Below the pieces are notes generated by a model. That model saw nothing but the letters and a program-made list of their open reading frames with translations. It was not told the DNA's origin and ran no database searches. This document shows positions 43,839 to 56,160 of a stretch of 64,000 nucleotides of DNA, in pieces. The translations under genes were made by a program, and so were the position numbers. The stretch comes from Adiantum capillus-veneris (Eukaryota > Streptophyta > Polypodiopsida > Polypodiales > Pteridaceae). The stretch is taken from assembly GCA_014529385.2 (NCBI GenBank), contig CM043957.1, positions 71,740,037 to 71,804,036 of the forward strand, read 5' to 3'. Numbering within the stretch: position 1 is the first letter of the stretch; the number at the start of each line of letters is the position of its first letter.

Positions 43839-44465
43839 AGGTCATTTTTGTAACCTTTTTGGATAGATTGATTGAGAGAAGTGTACTGAGAATATGATGT
43901 TGTGTCTATGTATCTTTGAGATTTTTCTACTCTTTTCTCCCTCATTTATTATTGCATTTCAATTTCAATTGCTTCTATGCATTGCCAGGGGAAGGTCTTA
44001 TCTAGTTGATATAAGTCTCTCACACTATTTTATAAGCTTCCTAAAAACAAGTACAAATTAAAATCTAGCCCCAAACTCCACGGCACCCATTCTTGTGGAG
44101 TTTGGTATTTAATATATTATTTGTGAGTTTAAGGTGCCAAAATTTGAGGCCCCTCTTTTACAACCACTTCACTTTTGTAAATGAGTGAAGCTCATTAATT
44201 CTTGCATGTCCCATAAGGGGAAGTTCTCAGTACAATTTATTTACAAAGCCATAGTGACTTATTGAAATGAAAATCTAAAATATTGGGCAAGTACAAAAGG
44301 GGCCGAGAGGGTTATTGTCTGCGCCTCTTTGTCAACTCCCAGCATTCTACTCTACAAAATCATCATTAACAACTCAATTAGAAAAATAAAATAGACTACA
44401 TATAATTAACCATTACACCAGCTATCCCAATTGCAGCTAACCACTACAGTGCCAGTCTTGTAACA
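43839..44465 (-). repeat. 3' LTR of a chromodomain-type gypsy element, copy A
   Basis: On the minus strand it starts TGTTACAAGACTGGC at 44465, right after the purine tract AGTGGGAGGGA (in two near-copies, 44466-44490). Sequence 43839-44340 is highly similar to 51201-51683. A third fragment of the same LTR is at 56941-57149. The far end was not fixed. Confidence 0.7.
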
Positions 44466-45519
44466 TCCCTCCCACTACATCCCTCCCACTAGGGATAACA
44501 ACTATCCTCAGTTGCTCAATAGAGAAATCAACTGGACTGTGAGTGATGAAAACTGTGGAGAAGCTCGAAGAAGTTGCGAAAAAACTTTTCAGGCATCCCT
44601 TTGGCATCCTCTCTACGGTGGCCCTCGAAAGTAAAAAAAAATGGTTATAAACCATACTAGTGCGTGAAGTGGTGGTCTCATGATCAAGTATTTGTTCAGG
44701 GATGAGTTGTTCCTTTTGGTCCACAAGTGAAGTGGATCCTCATAAATGTGGTTTGTAGATAGGGGTCCTCTAAAAGGTCTTAAAACACTAATGTGGAAAG
44801 CATTGTGAATGTGCCAATACGAAGGTAGGTCTAAACGAAATGAAACATCATTGATCACAATAAAGAAAATCAAAGGGCCGTAAAAACAAGGAGCAAGTCT
44901 AACAAAAACATTAGTATCAACACTTTTGATCCTTTGTTTTTCAATGTGAAGCATAACATAATCACCTTCTTTGAATTGGTGTGCCTTGTGGTGCTTGTTA
45001 GCATGCTTAGTGTAAAGTTCTTGTGAGTTTTTAAATGCAGAATGCACACTTTCATAAATTTCATATAAATTAGCAGTAAAATCATCAGCGACAGACACAA
45101 TATTGAAAAGACATGAAACAAGAGTAGGCAGAGAATGACCATACACAATTTCAAATGGAGATCTTCCTGTGGCAGTGTGAGTGGTGTTGTTATATGCAAA
45201 CTTTAGAATATGCAGGTAATCATCCCATTTATTAGGTTGAGAAGAAACATAAGCCTTTAACAAATCAATGATAGTGCGATTGGTGAAATTTATTTGACAA
45301 TTAGATTCAGGATGGAATGTAGAAGTGAAGTCAAGTGTAGTGCCAAGATTTTTAAGCACAGTAGTCCAAAAGGCACTACAAAATTTTGAATCTCAATCAG
45401 AAATAATGACTTTAGGCAAACCATGATGTGGGAAAACAGTAAGAAACAAAAGTGCAGCTTGATGTGTTGTGAATGTTTTCTTACAAGGAATGAAATACGT
45501 TTGTTTAGAAAAATGCATG
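44466..45519 (-). pseudogene. pol: Gypsy chromovirus copy A: integrase end and chromodomain
   Basis: An integrase core fragment (DFTSTFHPESN, TNRTIIDLLKAYV, KWDDYLHILKFAYNN, SPFEIVYGHSLP), then the C-terminus (HQFKEGDYVMLHIEKQR) and a chromodomain-type end (FHISVLRPF, then in another frame PEQILDHETTTSRTS). The break near 44720 is a frameshift inside the chromodomain junction. The copy is truncated at about 45519, where copy B continues. Nearly the same protein occurs at 52332-51673. Confidence 0.85.
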
Positions 45520-45530
45520 ACAAGCGCCTT

Positions 45531-45665
45531 AGGTGGAGCTCCCACCTCAAGCACAACCCTAGCTTGCTTAAGTTTAGGTTGGGTTCCCACCTCAAGCACA
45601 ACCCTAGCTTGCTTAATTTTAGGTTGGGTTCCCACCTCAAGCTCAACCCTAGTTTGCCTAAGGTC
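45531..45665. repeat. Three 45-bp tandem repeats
   Basis: Units start at 45531, 45576 and 45621: 'aggttgggttcccacctcaa' followed by 'gcacaaccctagcttgctta'. The period is a multiple of three and gives a 15-residue repeat (KLGLCLRWEPNLNLS) on the minus strand, but there is no reason to think it is translated. The array sits exactly at the truncation point of copy A. Confidence 0.9.
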
Positions 45666-45879
45666 AAAGGACTTTTAATACTAACCATTGGAGGTCTTTA
45701 AGGAAGCTAACCCTAAGGTCTTTTAAGCTTCATTAGTTAACCTTGCTCGTTGACAGACCATCTCTCATTTGGGCCCCTTTACCATTGGCCCCGTGTTGAG
45801 ATAGATCCGTAAGCACATGTCTATATTCTAACCCTTGTTCCCGTTTATTATCCCATATTAATGATCAGTTTAATATGAG

Positions 45880-46866
45880 AATTTTTTTTGGGTTGGTTAG
45901 ATATTAGATATTTAATGACAGAATGGACCAATGAATGTGAGGAATCATTCTAGAAGCTTAAGCAAGCTTTGACCACAACACCAATACTAAAAGCTCCAGA
46001 CTGGAACAAAGTATTCCATGTGCATGTCGATGCTTTGAGTTTTGCTATTGGTTGCATCTTAGCCCAACCAAGAGAGAAAACCATGGATTTTTCTATTTCC
46101 TATGCTAGTTGATAATCAAACCTTGCAGAAGAGAACCACACAACCATTGAAAGAGAGGGCCTTGGCATGGTGTATTCACTCAAAAAATTCCTATACTACT
46201 TGTTAGCTAGCAAGTTTGTCTTTTTTGTAGATCGTCAAGCCTTACTCTGTTTGGTGAACAAACCATGCAGTACAGGAAGGATAGTGAGATGGTTCATCAT
46301 CTCACTTGAATTTGACTTCACAGTTGTAGTAAAAAAAGGCACTACACACCAAAGACCAGATCATCTGTCAAGACTCACCACAGGGGAAGCACATTTATCA
46401 AATGCATATCTGTTCTATGTAGAAATGGTTCCAAGATGGTCGGAAGATCTTGTATTCTTAATGACCATATAACAAGTAGGTTCCCAAATACCAATCCCTA
46501 TTACACCACAATTGATTGAAATCCTCTCTATATCAATTGTTGGCTGGAAGGTTGTATCAAAAAAACAAGGATGGAATCTTGCTTTTGTGCATTAATCCTA
46601 AGGAGGAAGATGACTACTTAAATCAAGCTCATACCACTGTAGTAGGTTTGTATTTTTTGGGAGATCAAACCTTATGACGCTTGACTTGGTTGGGAGTCTA
46701 CTAGCCTACCATGAAGAGAGATGCTCATCATTACGTGAATGATTGCTCTCAATGTAAGGAAAGAGCCGCTCTACCCCATGCCATGTTATTTCAAATTTGA
46801 GCGACACCACAATTGAGTAGGTACCTGGTAGAATATTTGACTAAGGGAATATTTCCAGGAGACATG
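45880..46866 (+). pseudogene. pol: Plus-strand gypsy relic related to the 17.8-kb element
   Basis: RNase H with TEWTNECEESF, APDWNKVFHVHVDALSFAIG, TTIEREGLGMVYSLKKF and FFVDRQALLCLVNKP, then GRIVRWFIISLEFDFTVVV and THQRPDHLSRL. The first integrase zinc module follows in broken frames (GVY*PTMKRDAHHYVNDCSQC) and then the linker RYLVEYLTKGIF. Nearly every segment aligns with the 17.8-kb element. Several stops (TAG at 45954, tandem stops near 46108) show decay. It ends abruptly at the start of a 0.45-kb direct repeat. Confidence 0.75.
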
Positions 46867-46868
46867 AA

Positions 46869-47357
46869 GTGGACAACCACCTTTTAAGTATAGCCAAAGC
46901 AGCCCCATTTTGGGGGATTTTGCGAGGGAGTTGAAGCAAAAGCTCTCCACACAAGAGAGAAGGGATTGTATGGTGATTTTCTTTTGTGAGAAATCAAACC
47001 CGATAGGTATTGCCAAGTGTTTTCTATCCCCCACCCACTCTTCTCCTCTTGTTGCTCTATGGTGTGTAAGTGCCGATGTGGAAGTGTGTTCCCTAGATTG
47101 TTTGTGGTGCAAAGAGAGAGAGTGAGAGAGGTATTGTTTGTGATTTTGTTTTGTGTCATAGAAAAAGTGCAAGTGGTGCCAAGTTATTGATTCTCAAGGG
47201 TGCATTTGTGTTTGCGGTTGCACAATGGTCTACGGGTTTGCGGTAAATTGTGTCATTTTAAAGGTGATTTCTGAGAGGAGAGGGGTGTTGTGAATGCCTT
47301 GAGCTATAGAGAAGCATTTTGGTTGTGTTTTAGGTGTGTTCCCCATTCCCCTTCTCC
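46869..47357. repeat. Direct repeat, left copy
   Basis: Similar to 50467-50905. It starts 'gacaaccacctttta' and includes 'gagaagggattgtatggtg', 'tgtgagaaatcaaac.cgata', a GA-rich tract and 'ggttgttgtgaat.ccttg.gctatagag', ending 'gtgttccccattc'. An LTR-like pair is possible, but no PBS or PPT was found. Confidence 0.75.
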
Positions 47358-47827
47358 ATCTTCTTGTGCCCCCCTTAAGGAGCATCTGATCTCTCTTGAT
47401 TGAAGGTGAAAATGTGGTTTTGGTGATGTTGGATGTGTAGATTTTGAAGAGTAGGTGCTACTGAGAAGATCTAGTCAAGTCTTTGAGTTTTCAATGGGTT
47501 GAAGATGCAAAGATCATGGGTTGTTTTTGCTAGAGAGCAGTTTGTCAAGGGCTGAAGGTGCGGCTCAAGGTTTTCCTCATGGTTTGTGGTAAAGCAAAGA
47601 AGTGGTACAACGGATCACAGAATGAACAAAACATGAATTGGGTGGCCCTATAAGCGGCCTTTTAAAGAAAATATGTGCCAGATATGCAACTAGATGGGGT
47701 AAAGAAAAATCTAGGTGGTTTGAAGCAAAGCTTGGATGGTGATTTTCAAGAATTTGAGTGGGATTTTTAAGCTCTTTGGGGACAACTTATCAAGATAATT
47801 TCTAAAAATAATGTTGATTTTTAAAGC

Positions 47828-48157
47828 TTGAGCAGACTTATGGATTGCATGCATGAGGGTGTTCAACATCAGGTAGAAGTAGACGAACGTATGACATATA
47901 TGGAAGAGGTTGTTTATGCAAAAGGTTGGACCAAAAAGATTTTGAAGAAGTGCCAAGCAAGGCAGGGTTTGTCATATCCAATGGTGCCAAGGACAATTGA
48001 TGTGGTGAAAGGAAAGGGAAAGCCAATGCAAGAGAGTCTGCATGTGCAAAACAAGCTAGTGGTTCTTTGCTTGCAAAGGAATGGAGTTGTTTCTATGCCC
48101 AAGATGCTAGTTAGAGAGAATACAAGTGTGAAAGAGGTGTCGGTGGTTCCAGATTAG
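47828..48157 (+). CDS. Unassigned ORF between the direct repeats
   Basis: 109 codons starting MSRLMDCMHEGVQHQVEVDE and continuing YMEEVVYAKGWTKKILKKCQ. Basic and Val/Lys-rich, with no recognised domain. It lies inside the segment bounded by the 0.45-kb repeats, in the same orientation as the next ORF. Translation is unproven. Confidence 0.25.
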   Translation: MSRLMDCMHEGVQHQVEVDERMTYMEEVVYAKGWTKKILKKCQARQGLSYPMVPRTIDVVKGKGKPMQESLHVQNKLVVLCLQRNGVVSMPKMLVRENTSVKEVSVVPD

Positions 48158-48494
48158 GTAGAGGATGTACGATCAATCTCATTTATGTTTGGTCAAGCAG
48201 TGAGATTTGTAGACGAGGTTGAAGCAACGGAGATAGACAAAATCCGATCTCAAGAGAAAAGAGGAGGTGGAAACGGGTTATAGTAGTATTCGGGATGCGG
48301 ATATAACCTAAGAAATTGATTCTCCCCATTTGAGGTGTGAAGAGTATGATCCCTTGCATGTGGATAAATATGTGGTAGATATGTGTGAGGAGCACAAAAA
48401 TTTTGAAGCGAGAATGTTGAGCATAAACTAGGTCGAGATATCCAGTCCTACAGACGTGGACATGCAAGTGAAAGTGGTATGTGGTACAATGTAA

Positions 48495-48989
48495 ATGGAT
48501 GTGCTTGTGAAGGTTGATATGGAATGCACTATAGTGGAGCAACATGTGCAAAGATTTTCTAGAAGGGATGAAGATGCTTTGGTTATAAAGGAAGTCCAAG
48601 TGGATGAAGCAGTGGTGGTTTCTCTATTTGACTCGGATGTGGAATGGCTTGATGATGTTGGGATTGAGGGTGTTACAGGTATCGGAGCAAGCACAAAGTT
48701 GGTGGTGACAAAGGAGCCTATGATGGAGGAGTTTCCAATGGAGCAGGTGGATTCTAGGGTGCATGGATTAGAATCCCAAGTTGCGGTCTTGTCCAAGATT
48801 CCTAGAGAGGTATGTGCTTCGTGGTTGAAGGGTATGCTTGTGAATGTAGATGTGCAATGGATTATCTATTGGTCACAGGGTTCTTTTGAGGAGGAATCTA
48901 CTTTTCATGGCTGGGAGGGAGGGTCAAGTGTGTATATGGAACAGGATGATGGGTGCCTTGGTGCTCTGTTTGAATTTGGTTTGATGTAG
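48495..48989 (+). CDS. Unassigned acidic ORF between the direct repeats
   Basis: 164 codons starting MDVLVKVDMECTIVEQHVQR and rich in Val, Asp and Glu (EVQVDEAVVVSLFDSDVEW, TKEPMMEEFPMEQVDSR). It has a Trp/Gly-rich end (WIIYWSQGSFEEES, FHGWEGGSSVY). No family was recognised. The opposite strand is also open in places, so it may be chance. It could be captured coding sequence in a non-autonomous element. Confidence 0.25.
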   Translation: MDVLVKVDMECTIVEQHVQRFSRRDEDALVIKEVQVDEAVVVSLFDSDVEWLDDVGIEGVTGIGASTKLVVTKEPMMEEFPMEQVDSRVHGLESQVAVLSKIPREVCASWLKGMLVNVDVQWIIYWSQGSFEEESTFHGWEGGSSVYMEQDDGCLGALFEFGLM

Positions 48990-50285
48990 GGTGGGGCTTG
49001 TAGAGGTGAAGGTATGCTATGTACATTTTATATGCATGGCTGGTTATCTGCTTGGGTGTTGTATCATATGTAAATTTGTTGCACATGGATGGGTGCATTC
49101 AATGCCAAGTGTTGATCCAGGTGGTTTGCCTATGAAGGTGGTTGGGCAACTTGCTTGAGAAGGGGTGGCAGGAAGCAAGAATAAGACTTTGTCCATATGG
49201 TAGTGGTTTTTTTGGTGTGCTCACAATTTTTTCTAGCTTTGTAGTTTTGAAGGTCAATAAGCATGCTTGTGGTTGAACATAAATGTTCAACAAGGGGGTT
49301 GGGCAATGATGCTGCGGCTAATGTTGGTTAGTTATATGAAGAGGTCAAATTAGTGCTATGGGTGTCTATTGGTGCATGCCAAAATGGTAAAGTAGGTGTG
49401 AAAGTCAAATGCAGGAAGATGGTTGTTGGTGTATATGCTTTATGTGTTATTCGAGACAAGATGCTATGCTATGGGTCCTATCAAGGGTGGTTGGTCAAAG
49501 TGTCCAAAGTTTTGAAATGGAGGTGCCAAGGGTAGTCCTCAAAGCGCTCTCCAAGGTGGTCTAGACAGCTCCTCAATCAGACATACGAGGTCCAATATAT
49601 GATAGTCTGAAGGTAGAGGTGGTTTACAGATTCTTGCCGGATTGAATAGGTGTAGGCAGATGGTCAGAGTAGAGGTGAGTGGATAAATTTGAACTGCTTG
49701 ATCTGAAGAGCAAGTCTTTTTTTATTAGCACTCGAAGTCAAGATGGCCAAGTTATGAGCAGTTAAAATTTTGTCGGGGGCCAGTTCTGTGCCAGTTAGGT
49801 TGCCTCAAAAAGTCCATCAAGAGGTTTTTAGGGATTTCCAAAGTTTTCAAAGGTAGTGTACAACATCTGGGTTAGCTAGAAGTGACAAATTCTTGATTGG
49901 AATCTCAAGCGCAAAGATAGGCTCAGATTAAGTTGGTGGATAGTAGACAGAGTAGCGTATTTGGCGTTTTTTTTCATTTTGAAGCTCACTTTTCAAGTCC
50001 ACAAGGAGGATGCAATGCAAAGAAGATGTGTACAATCGGAGACTGAGATACAAGATTTTGGCAGGGTTTTATGGCTTGATCATTGGACCCGAGAGTAGAG
50101 AGAAAAGGTGAGTTCAAGCTACCATAAGGGAAAAAAGACTTTTTTTGTGCCAGTGGAGGTGTTTTCCTAACTCTCAAGGAGTGCAAGACATGGACAACTA
50201 CCATGTGGTAGGTCTAATGATCCCACATGCATGACTACTCCCCCCCCCACTAGCACTGGTGCTAGTGCCTTGGGGAGGGCCTTCT
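48990..50285. other. Spacer without recognised genes
   Basis: No motif on either strand. A C9 run lies at about 50240. Confidence 0.4.

Positions 50286-50289
<4 letters not shown>

Positions 50290-50354
<65 letters not shown>
50290..50354. repeat. (GA)n microsatellite
   Basis: A GA run of about 65 bp with one interruption (aaag near 50339). Confidence 0.95.
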
Positions 50355-50466
50355 GCAAGCATTGAAGGTGAAATACTAACCTCCTTATATGGGTGCTTCA
50401 TGCAAGAACTCAAAGATACTAAAAGGAGATGGATAAGTGTTTGGTGCTCGTGAATTTACTAAAAAT

Positions 50467-50905
50467 AGACAACCACCTTTTATTAATAGTTGGTCCTAAA
50501 ACAAGAGCCATCCAAGCAAGGGAGAAGGGATTGTATGGTGCTTGTTTTTGTGAGAAATCAAACTCGATAGCTATTGCCCAATGTTGTCTATCCCCTACCC
50601 TCTCTTCTCCTCCTACTGCTCTTTGGTGTGTAGGCGTTGGTGCGAAAGTGCGTTCCTTGGATCATTTATGGTGCAAAAAGAGAGAGAGTGAGAAAGGTAT
50701 TGTGTGTGGTTGTGGTTTGTATGATAGCAACAATGTAGGAAGCTCCAAATTGTTGATTCTCAAGGGTGCATTTGTGTTTTCTGATGCACAATCGTGTGTG
50801 TGTTTGCATTAAAGTGCATTGAAGGTAATTTTGAGAGGAGCGGGTTGTTGTGAATACCCTGTGCTATAGAGAGGCATTTTGGTTGTGTTTTGGGTGTGTT
50901 CCCCA
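50467..50905. repeat. Direct repeat, right copy
   Basis: Partner of 46869-47357, moderately diverged with small indels. Confidence 0.75.
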
Positions 50906-51200
50906 TTCAACCTCTTCAACATCAAGGTTAGCAAATACAACTCAATAGAAGATCAAGAGGACCTTTAGTAGTAACATGCTTGAAAATTTTCCGTTGTTTT
51001 ATGATATCAACGTATGGTAGTTTGTTCATTTTGACTCGTGTAATTTTGATTATTTTGTATGTACTTATGAGCCATTTATCAATGAGTCAGGGTTACAAGC
51101 TTTTGAATTTTGACTCTCATATCTACTGTCGATCTCTTATACTAAATGTTGAGTCACTTGTGTCCAAGGACCAAAATCCTAAACTTTGACTCAAGTATAA

Positions 51201-51683
51201 AGGTCATTTTTGCAACCTTTTTGGATAGATTGATTGAGAAAGTGTAATGAGAATATGACGTTGTATCTATGTATCTTTGAGCTTTTTCTACTCTTTTCTC
51301 CCTCATTTATTATTGCATTTCAATCTCAATTGCTTCTATGCATTGCCATGGGAAGGCCTTATCAAGTTGATATAAGTCTCTCACACTATTTTATAAGCTT
51401 CCTAAAAACAAGTACAAATTAAAATCTAGCCCCAAACTCCATGGCACCCATTCTTGTAGATTTTGGTATTTAATATATTATCTTTGAGTTTAAGGTGCCA
51501 AAATTTGAGACCCCCCTTTTACAACCACTTCACTTTTGTAAATGAGTGAAGCTCATTAGTTCTTGCATGTCCCATAAGGAAAAGTTCTCACTACAATTTA
51601 TATACAGAGCCATAGTGGCTTATTGAAATGAAAATCTAAAATATTGTGCAAGTACAAAAGGGGCCGAGAGGGCTATTGTCTGC
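51201..51683 (-). repeat. Truncated LTR of gypsy copy B
   Basis: Highly similar to 43839-44330. Compared with copy A, about 375 bp that hold the LTR start, PPT and chromodomain end are missing: 'gcgcctctt' joins directly to 'ggtccacaag' at about 51690. Confidence 0.8.
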
Positions 51684-54600
51684 GCCTCTTGGTCCACAAG
51701 TGAAGTGGATCCTCATAAATGTGGTGTGTAGATAGGGGTCCTCTAAAAGGTCTTAAAAGACTAATGTGGAAAGCATTGTGAATGTGCCAATATGAAGGTA
51801 GGTCTAAACGAAATGAAACATCATTGATCACAATAAAGAAAATCAAAGGGCCGTAAAAACAAGGAGCAAGTCTAACAAAAACATTAGTATCAACACTTTT
51901 GATCCTTTGTTTTTCAATGTGAAGCATAACATAATCACCTTCTTTGAATTGGTGTGCCTTGTGGTGCTTGTTAGCATGCTTAGTGTAAAGTTCTTGTGAG
52001 TTTTTAATGGCGGAATGCACACTTCCATAAATTTCATGAAAATTAGCAGTAAAATCATAAGCGACAGACACAATATTGAAAAGACGTGAAACAGGAGTAG
52101 GCAGAGAATGACCATACACAATTTCAAATGGAGATTTACCTGTGGCAGTGTGAGTGGTGTTGCTATATGCAAACTGTAGAATATGCAGGTAATCATCCCA
52201 TTTATTAGGTTGAGAAGAAACATAAGCCTTTAACAAATCAATGATAGTGCGATTGGTGAATTTTACTTGACCATTAGATTCAGGATGAAATGCAGAAGTG
52301 AAGTCAAGTGTAGTGCCAAGATTTTTAAACACAGTAGTCCAGAAGGCACTACAAAATTTTGAATCTCAATCAGAAATAATGACTTTAGGCAAACCATAAT
52401 GTGGGAAAACAGTAAGAAACAAAAGTGCAGCTTGATGCGTTGTGAATGTTTTCTTACAAGGAATGAAATACGTTTGTTTAGAAAAATGGTCAATAATAGT
52501 CCAAATCATGTAATGTTTGTGCAGTGTGAGTGGAAAACCAGAAAATCCATTGAAATGTGTTCCCAGGGACTTTCAGTAATGGAGAGAGGGTATAAAAGTT
52601 CCAATTTCTTACATGTTGCTCCTTTGATCTTTTAGTAAATCAAACAAGTTGAAACATACTATTTAACATCAATTATCATAGTAGACCAAAAGAAATCATG
52701 ACATAAGTTTTGAAAAGTAGCAGCAAATCCTCTATGTCCAGCATAGGGCGGTTTGTGCAACTCTTCAATGATCAATGTACAAAAAGATTTAGTTACACAC
52801 AGTTTTTGTTTGAAATAAAGAAAATTTTCTTGAATAGTGTATTCCAAAAATGTGTGCACAAAATTGTCAAGCATATGCAACCATGTCGTTTTGAATTCAT
52901 CATCATGTGCATAAGTGTTAGGCATAGTGTCATATGAAGTTCCCATAATGGTTGATAGACTATTAAGTGAGCGTCTTCTACTCAAAGCATCAGCTACAAC
53001 GTTGTCTTTACCAGGCTAGTATTGAATGTTGGGCTGAAAACTTTGAATAAAAGAAGCCCACTTAATATGTCTATCATCTATTAAGGGTTGAGAAAGTAAG
53101 TATTTGATACTTTGTTGATCAGTTTTAATGATCAAGTCAGTACCCATTACATAATGTTTCTAGATTTTCAATGCATGTACCAGAGCGGTCAATTCTTTAT
53201 CATAAGTACTGAACTTTGTTTCAAAAGGTTTGGATTTACGACTTTCAAATGCGAGTGGATGGTTATCTTGCATAAGGACTGCACCGATACCTTTTCCACT
53301 AGCATTAGTGACTACGACGAAGAATGCTCTTTCAAAATCAGGCAATTGCAATATAGGTGCATTATTCACAGCATGTTTAAGTGGCATTAAATGATCTTTC
53401 TTGTAAATTAGTCCATTCATAAGGCGTGTTTTTCTTCAACAGGAGAGTCAAATAATGTGACTTGTAAGCAAAGTTACGAACAAATTTCCTGTAATAGCTA
53501 CAAAGACCGATGAAAGAACATAGCTCATGCAAGTTGTTGGATCTCGGCCATGACTGAATGGCTTCAATTTTCGTGGGGTCTACATGTATTCCCTTACCCG
53601 ATACGATGTGTCCCAAATATTCAATTTCAGATTGGAAAAATGAACTCTTTTTCAGGATTCAAGTACAAATGCTTTTGTGCAAGTAGATCAAATACACGTG
53701 TTAAGTGCTCTTTATGCTCTTTTTCAATTTACTAAAATACCAGAATGTCATTAAAAAATAAAATCACAAAATCTTGATGGTCAAAGAAAATTTTGTTCAT
53801 CATGCGTGTGAATGTGGCTGGTGCATTCGTCAAATCAAATGGCATGACAAGAAATTCATAGTGTCTTGTTTGTGTTCTAAAAGCAGTTTTGTAGACATAA
53901 GTTTGTCTAATAGATCATCCACTCTAGGATAGGAAACCTATTCTTGATGGTGATCTTGTTTAAAGCCCTATAGTCAGTACACATGCGTCAAGTCCCATTT
54001 TTCTTCTTAACAAGAAGTACTGGAGCTCCGTATGGTGAACTACTAGGTCTTATAAGTCCTCGATCAAGCAAGTTAGTTATTTGAGTTTGTATCTCCTTGT
54101 GTGCAGTTGGATTTACACTATACGGTGCTCTACAAGGGGGTTCACTACCCGGTATAATATCTATTTTGTGGTCTTCTAGGCGTGAATGTGGTATTCCAGG
54201 TGGTAGATCATGCATGAAACAATTTTGAAATTGTGAGAGAAAATCATCATGTGAAGAGTTACGTGAAGTTTCAGTTTCAGCCAAAAATTGATTTACCATC
54301 ACTAGATATGTTTTACCTTGTTTTCGAATGGCTCTTTTGTCTTGAGTGTGAGAGAGGAGTGGAAATTTTTGATGTGCTAGTGTTGCTTGGATGGAGAAAT
54401 TTTGATTATCATGCGTGAGAGACATTGTATGTGTTTAATAATCAATCAACAGATTAAATTCATGACAAAATGGCATTCCCAAAATCATATCAAGACCATA
54501 CAGTGGTGCTACCAAAAATATACGTGCTTGTGTAAATTCATCAATGCAAATTTCAATAGTAACTTGGGTCTTGCAATTAAAATGTTGATTATTAAAAACA

Positions 54601-55878
54601 ATTTTGACCTTGTGAGGTGAGGAAATTTTAGAGAGAAATAGCTGTTGTGCCAACCGTGTAGAAATAAAATCATGGCTATCGCCATCTTCTAAAAGAATGG
54701 TGACACTTTCACCCTTCATTGTGCTTTGTACTTTAAACAAAGTGTGAGGAGATATAGGAGTACCTGAAGATGGGTTGTCATCGTGATCATACTCAGGATC
54801 ATATCCCTCATCGTAATTATCTTCCACTTCATTGTCATCAAAATTAGTATCTTCGATGAGGTTAACAATAGCACCGTCTTTGGGGCAGTTGTTGTTGAAG
54901 GGTTTTTGTCTTGGATTTCGGTTGACTCCGTTGGATTGGCCATTGCTCTTAACATGACCTTTTGGGTAGTCATCTGCATAGTGACCATGTTAAAAACTTT
55001 TGAAACACTTTACCTTTTTAGTACCATTAGAGTTTTGAGCAGGACGTTGGTTGAAAGAATTTTGGTTGCCTCGTACGTGTCATTATTGTTGCCATAAGGT
55101 TGAGCAGTTGTAGCAAAATTGTCAAATTTGCATCTCTTGAAAAAGGTACAGCTTTGATGTTTGTTCTTGTCAAAGTTAGAAGAGAAAGAAGCTCTCTTGT
55201 TACGGTTAGTGTTAGCAGTTTGTTCAGTGTGAGAGGGTTGTCCACCTTTCTTGTTCTCCGCATTAAGGGCCAAATTAGTAGCCTTTGATAGTGAATCTGG
55301 TTCAAACATATCTACCTCATCACCAATTTGTAGTGCTAAGCCAAAGATATATTTATATTTAATTCTTGCTATTGGCATGTTCAATAGCTTGCAGTTGATT
55401 TAAAAAGTTCCAAAAATGACTTGTATAGCCTTGGACATCTTCACTTGGACCCTGTCGAATTAAATCCCACTGGCATCGTGCTTTAGCTTTATACTGTGTG
55501 GACAAAATTTGAGGTAAAAAAAACTTTTCAAATGCATGCCAGGTATGTGGTCTTTTTTCGTGCTTTTTGGTAGCGTTCCACGATAGTGCAACGCTACTGA
55601 TGAGATGATTTGATGCACATTTTACCATTTCAAAATACGCATCTAATTGACTAACCCATGCTAGAACTGTGCTAACATCTTTAGTGCCATCAAAATCGTT
55701 GAAAGTGAAGGATTTTTTGCTAATTTTATTTTGCTTGGGTGCCAATGCAGATTCTATGCTTGCAGAATGCAATAATTTATCTTCAAGATCTTGCCTTTGC
55801 ATGCGTTCATAGGTGAGGGATTGTTACACATTGGCAAGCTATTCAGCAATTGTGGGTGCTTGTGAAATGTGTGCCATG
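51673..55878 (-). pseudogene. Ty3/gypsy chromovirus copy B (gag to integrase)
   Basis: Minus-strand polyprotein remains in gypsy order. Gag starts at about 55877 (MAHISQAPTIAE then two stops), with FTFNDFDGTKDVSTVLAWV and QWDLIRQGPSEDVQGYTSHF. A degenerate zinc knuckle (CFKSF*HGHYADDYPK) lies near 55000. Protease: ILLEDGDSHDFISTRLA (54827-54435; active site altered) and LDMILGMPFCHEF. The RT start is at 54425-53988 (PSSSPYGAPVLLVKKKNGT), followed by a broken RT core. Then MGHIVSGKGIHVDP (53616), RNase H (53420-53160), integrase zinc domain (HKPPYAGHRGFAATFQNL, 52985-52659) and integrase core to 51673. Many stops and frame changes make it inactive. The chromodomain is deleted here but visible in copy A. 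Confidence 0.85.
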
Positions 55879-56160
55879 ATTGCTTGCTTTTTTTTCCTTT
55901 TTTTCTTTTTAAATGTGTGTTTTGAAATTTAAAATGGCTATATGGAGATTTTTATAGATGCAGTAGTAGAAAATAAGTGAGAGAGTAAAATCAATAACAG
56001 AAATGAAATGTACTTAGCTTAAGATTGCATTGGCATCTAGTCCAAAATGGCAATGCACTAGGAAATTGCCAAAAAAGTGAGTGGTCAGACAATTCGCCTG
56101 CGAGTTGGTCAAGTTCCGTGGCGTTTGATCTCCCGTATCCCCAAAGGAGACAACAATATC
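55879..56160 (-). other. Leader of gypsy copy B
   Basis: No gene. T-rich tract near 55890. The PBS was not identified with confidence. Confidence 0.35.

Noticed and set aside
45290-45688. 132-codon frame with 15-residue repeats
   Set aside because: Combines the 45-bp minisatellite with an off-frame shadow of the gypsy integrase.
46869-50905. Definite LTR retrotransposon
   Set aside because: No PBS, PPT, clean TG/CA ends or target duplication could be fixed.
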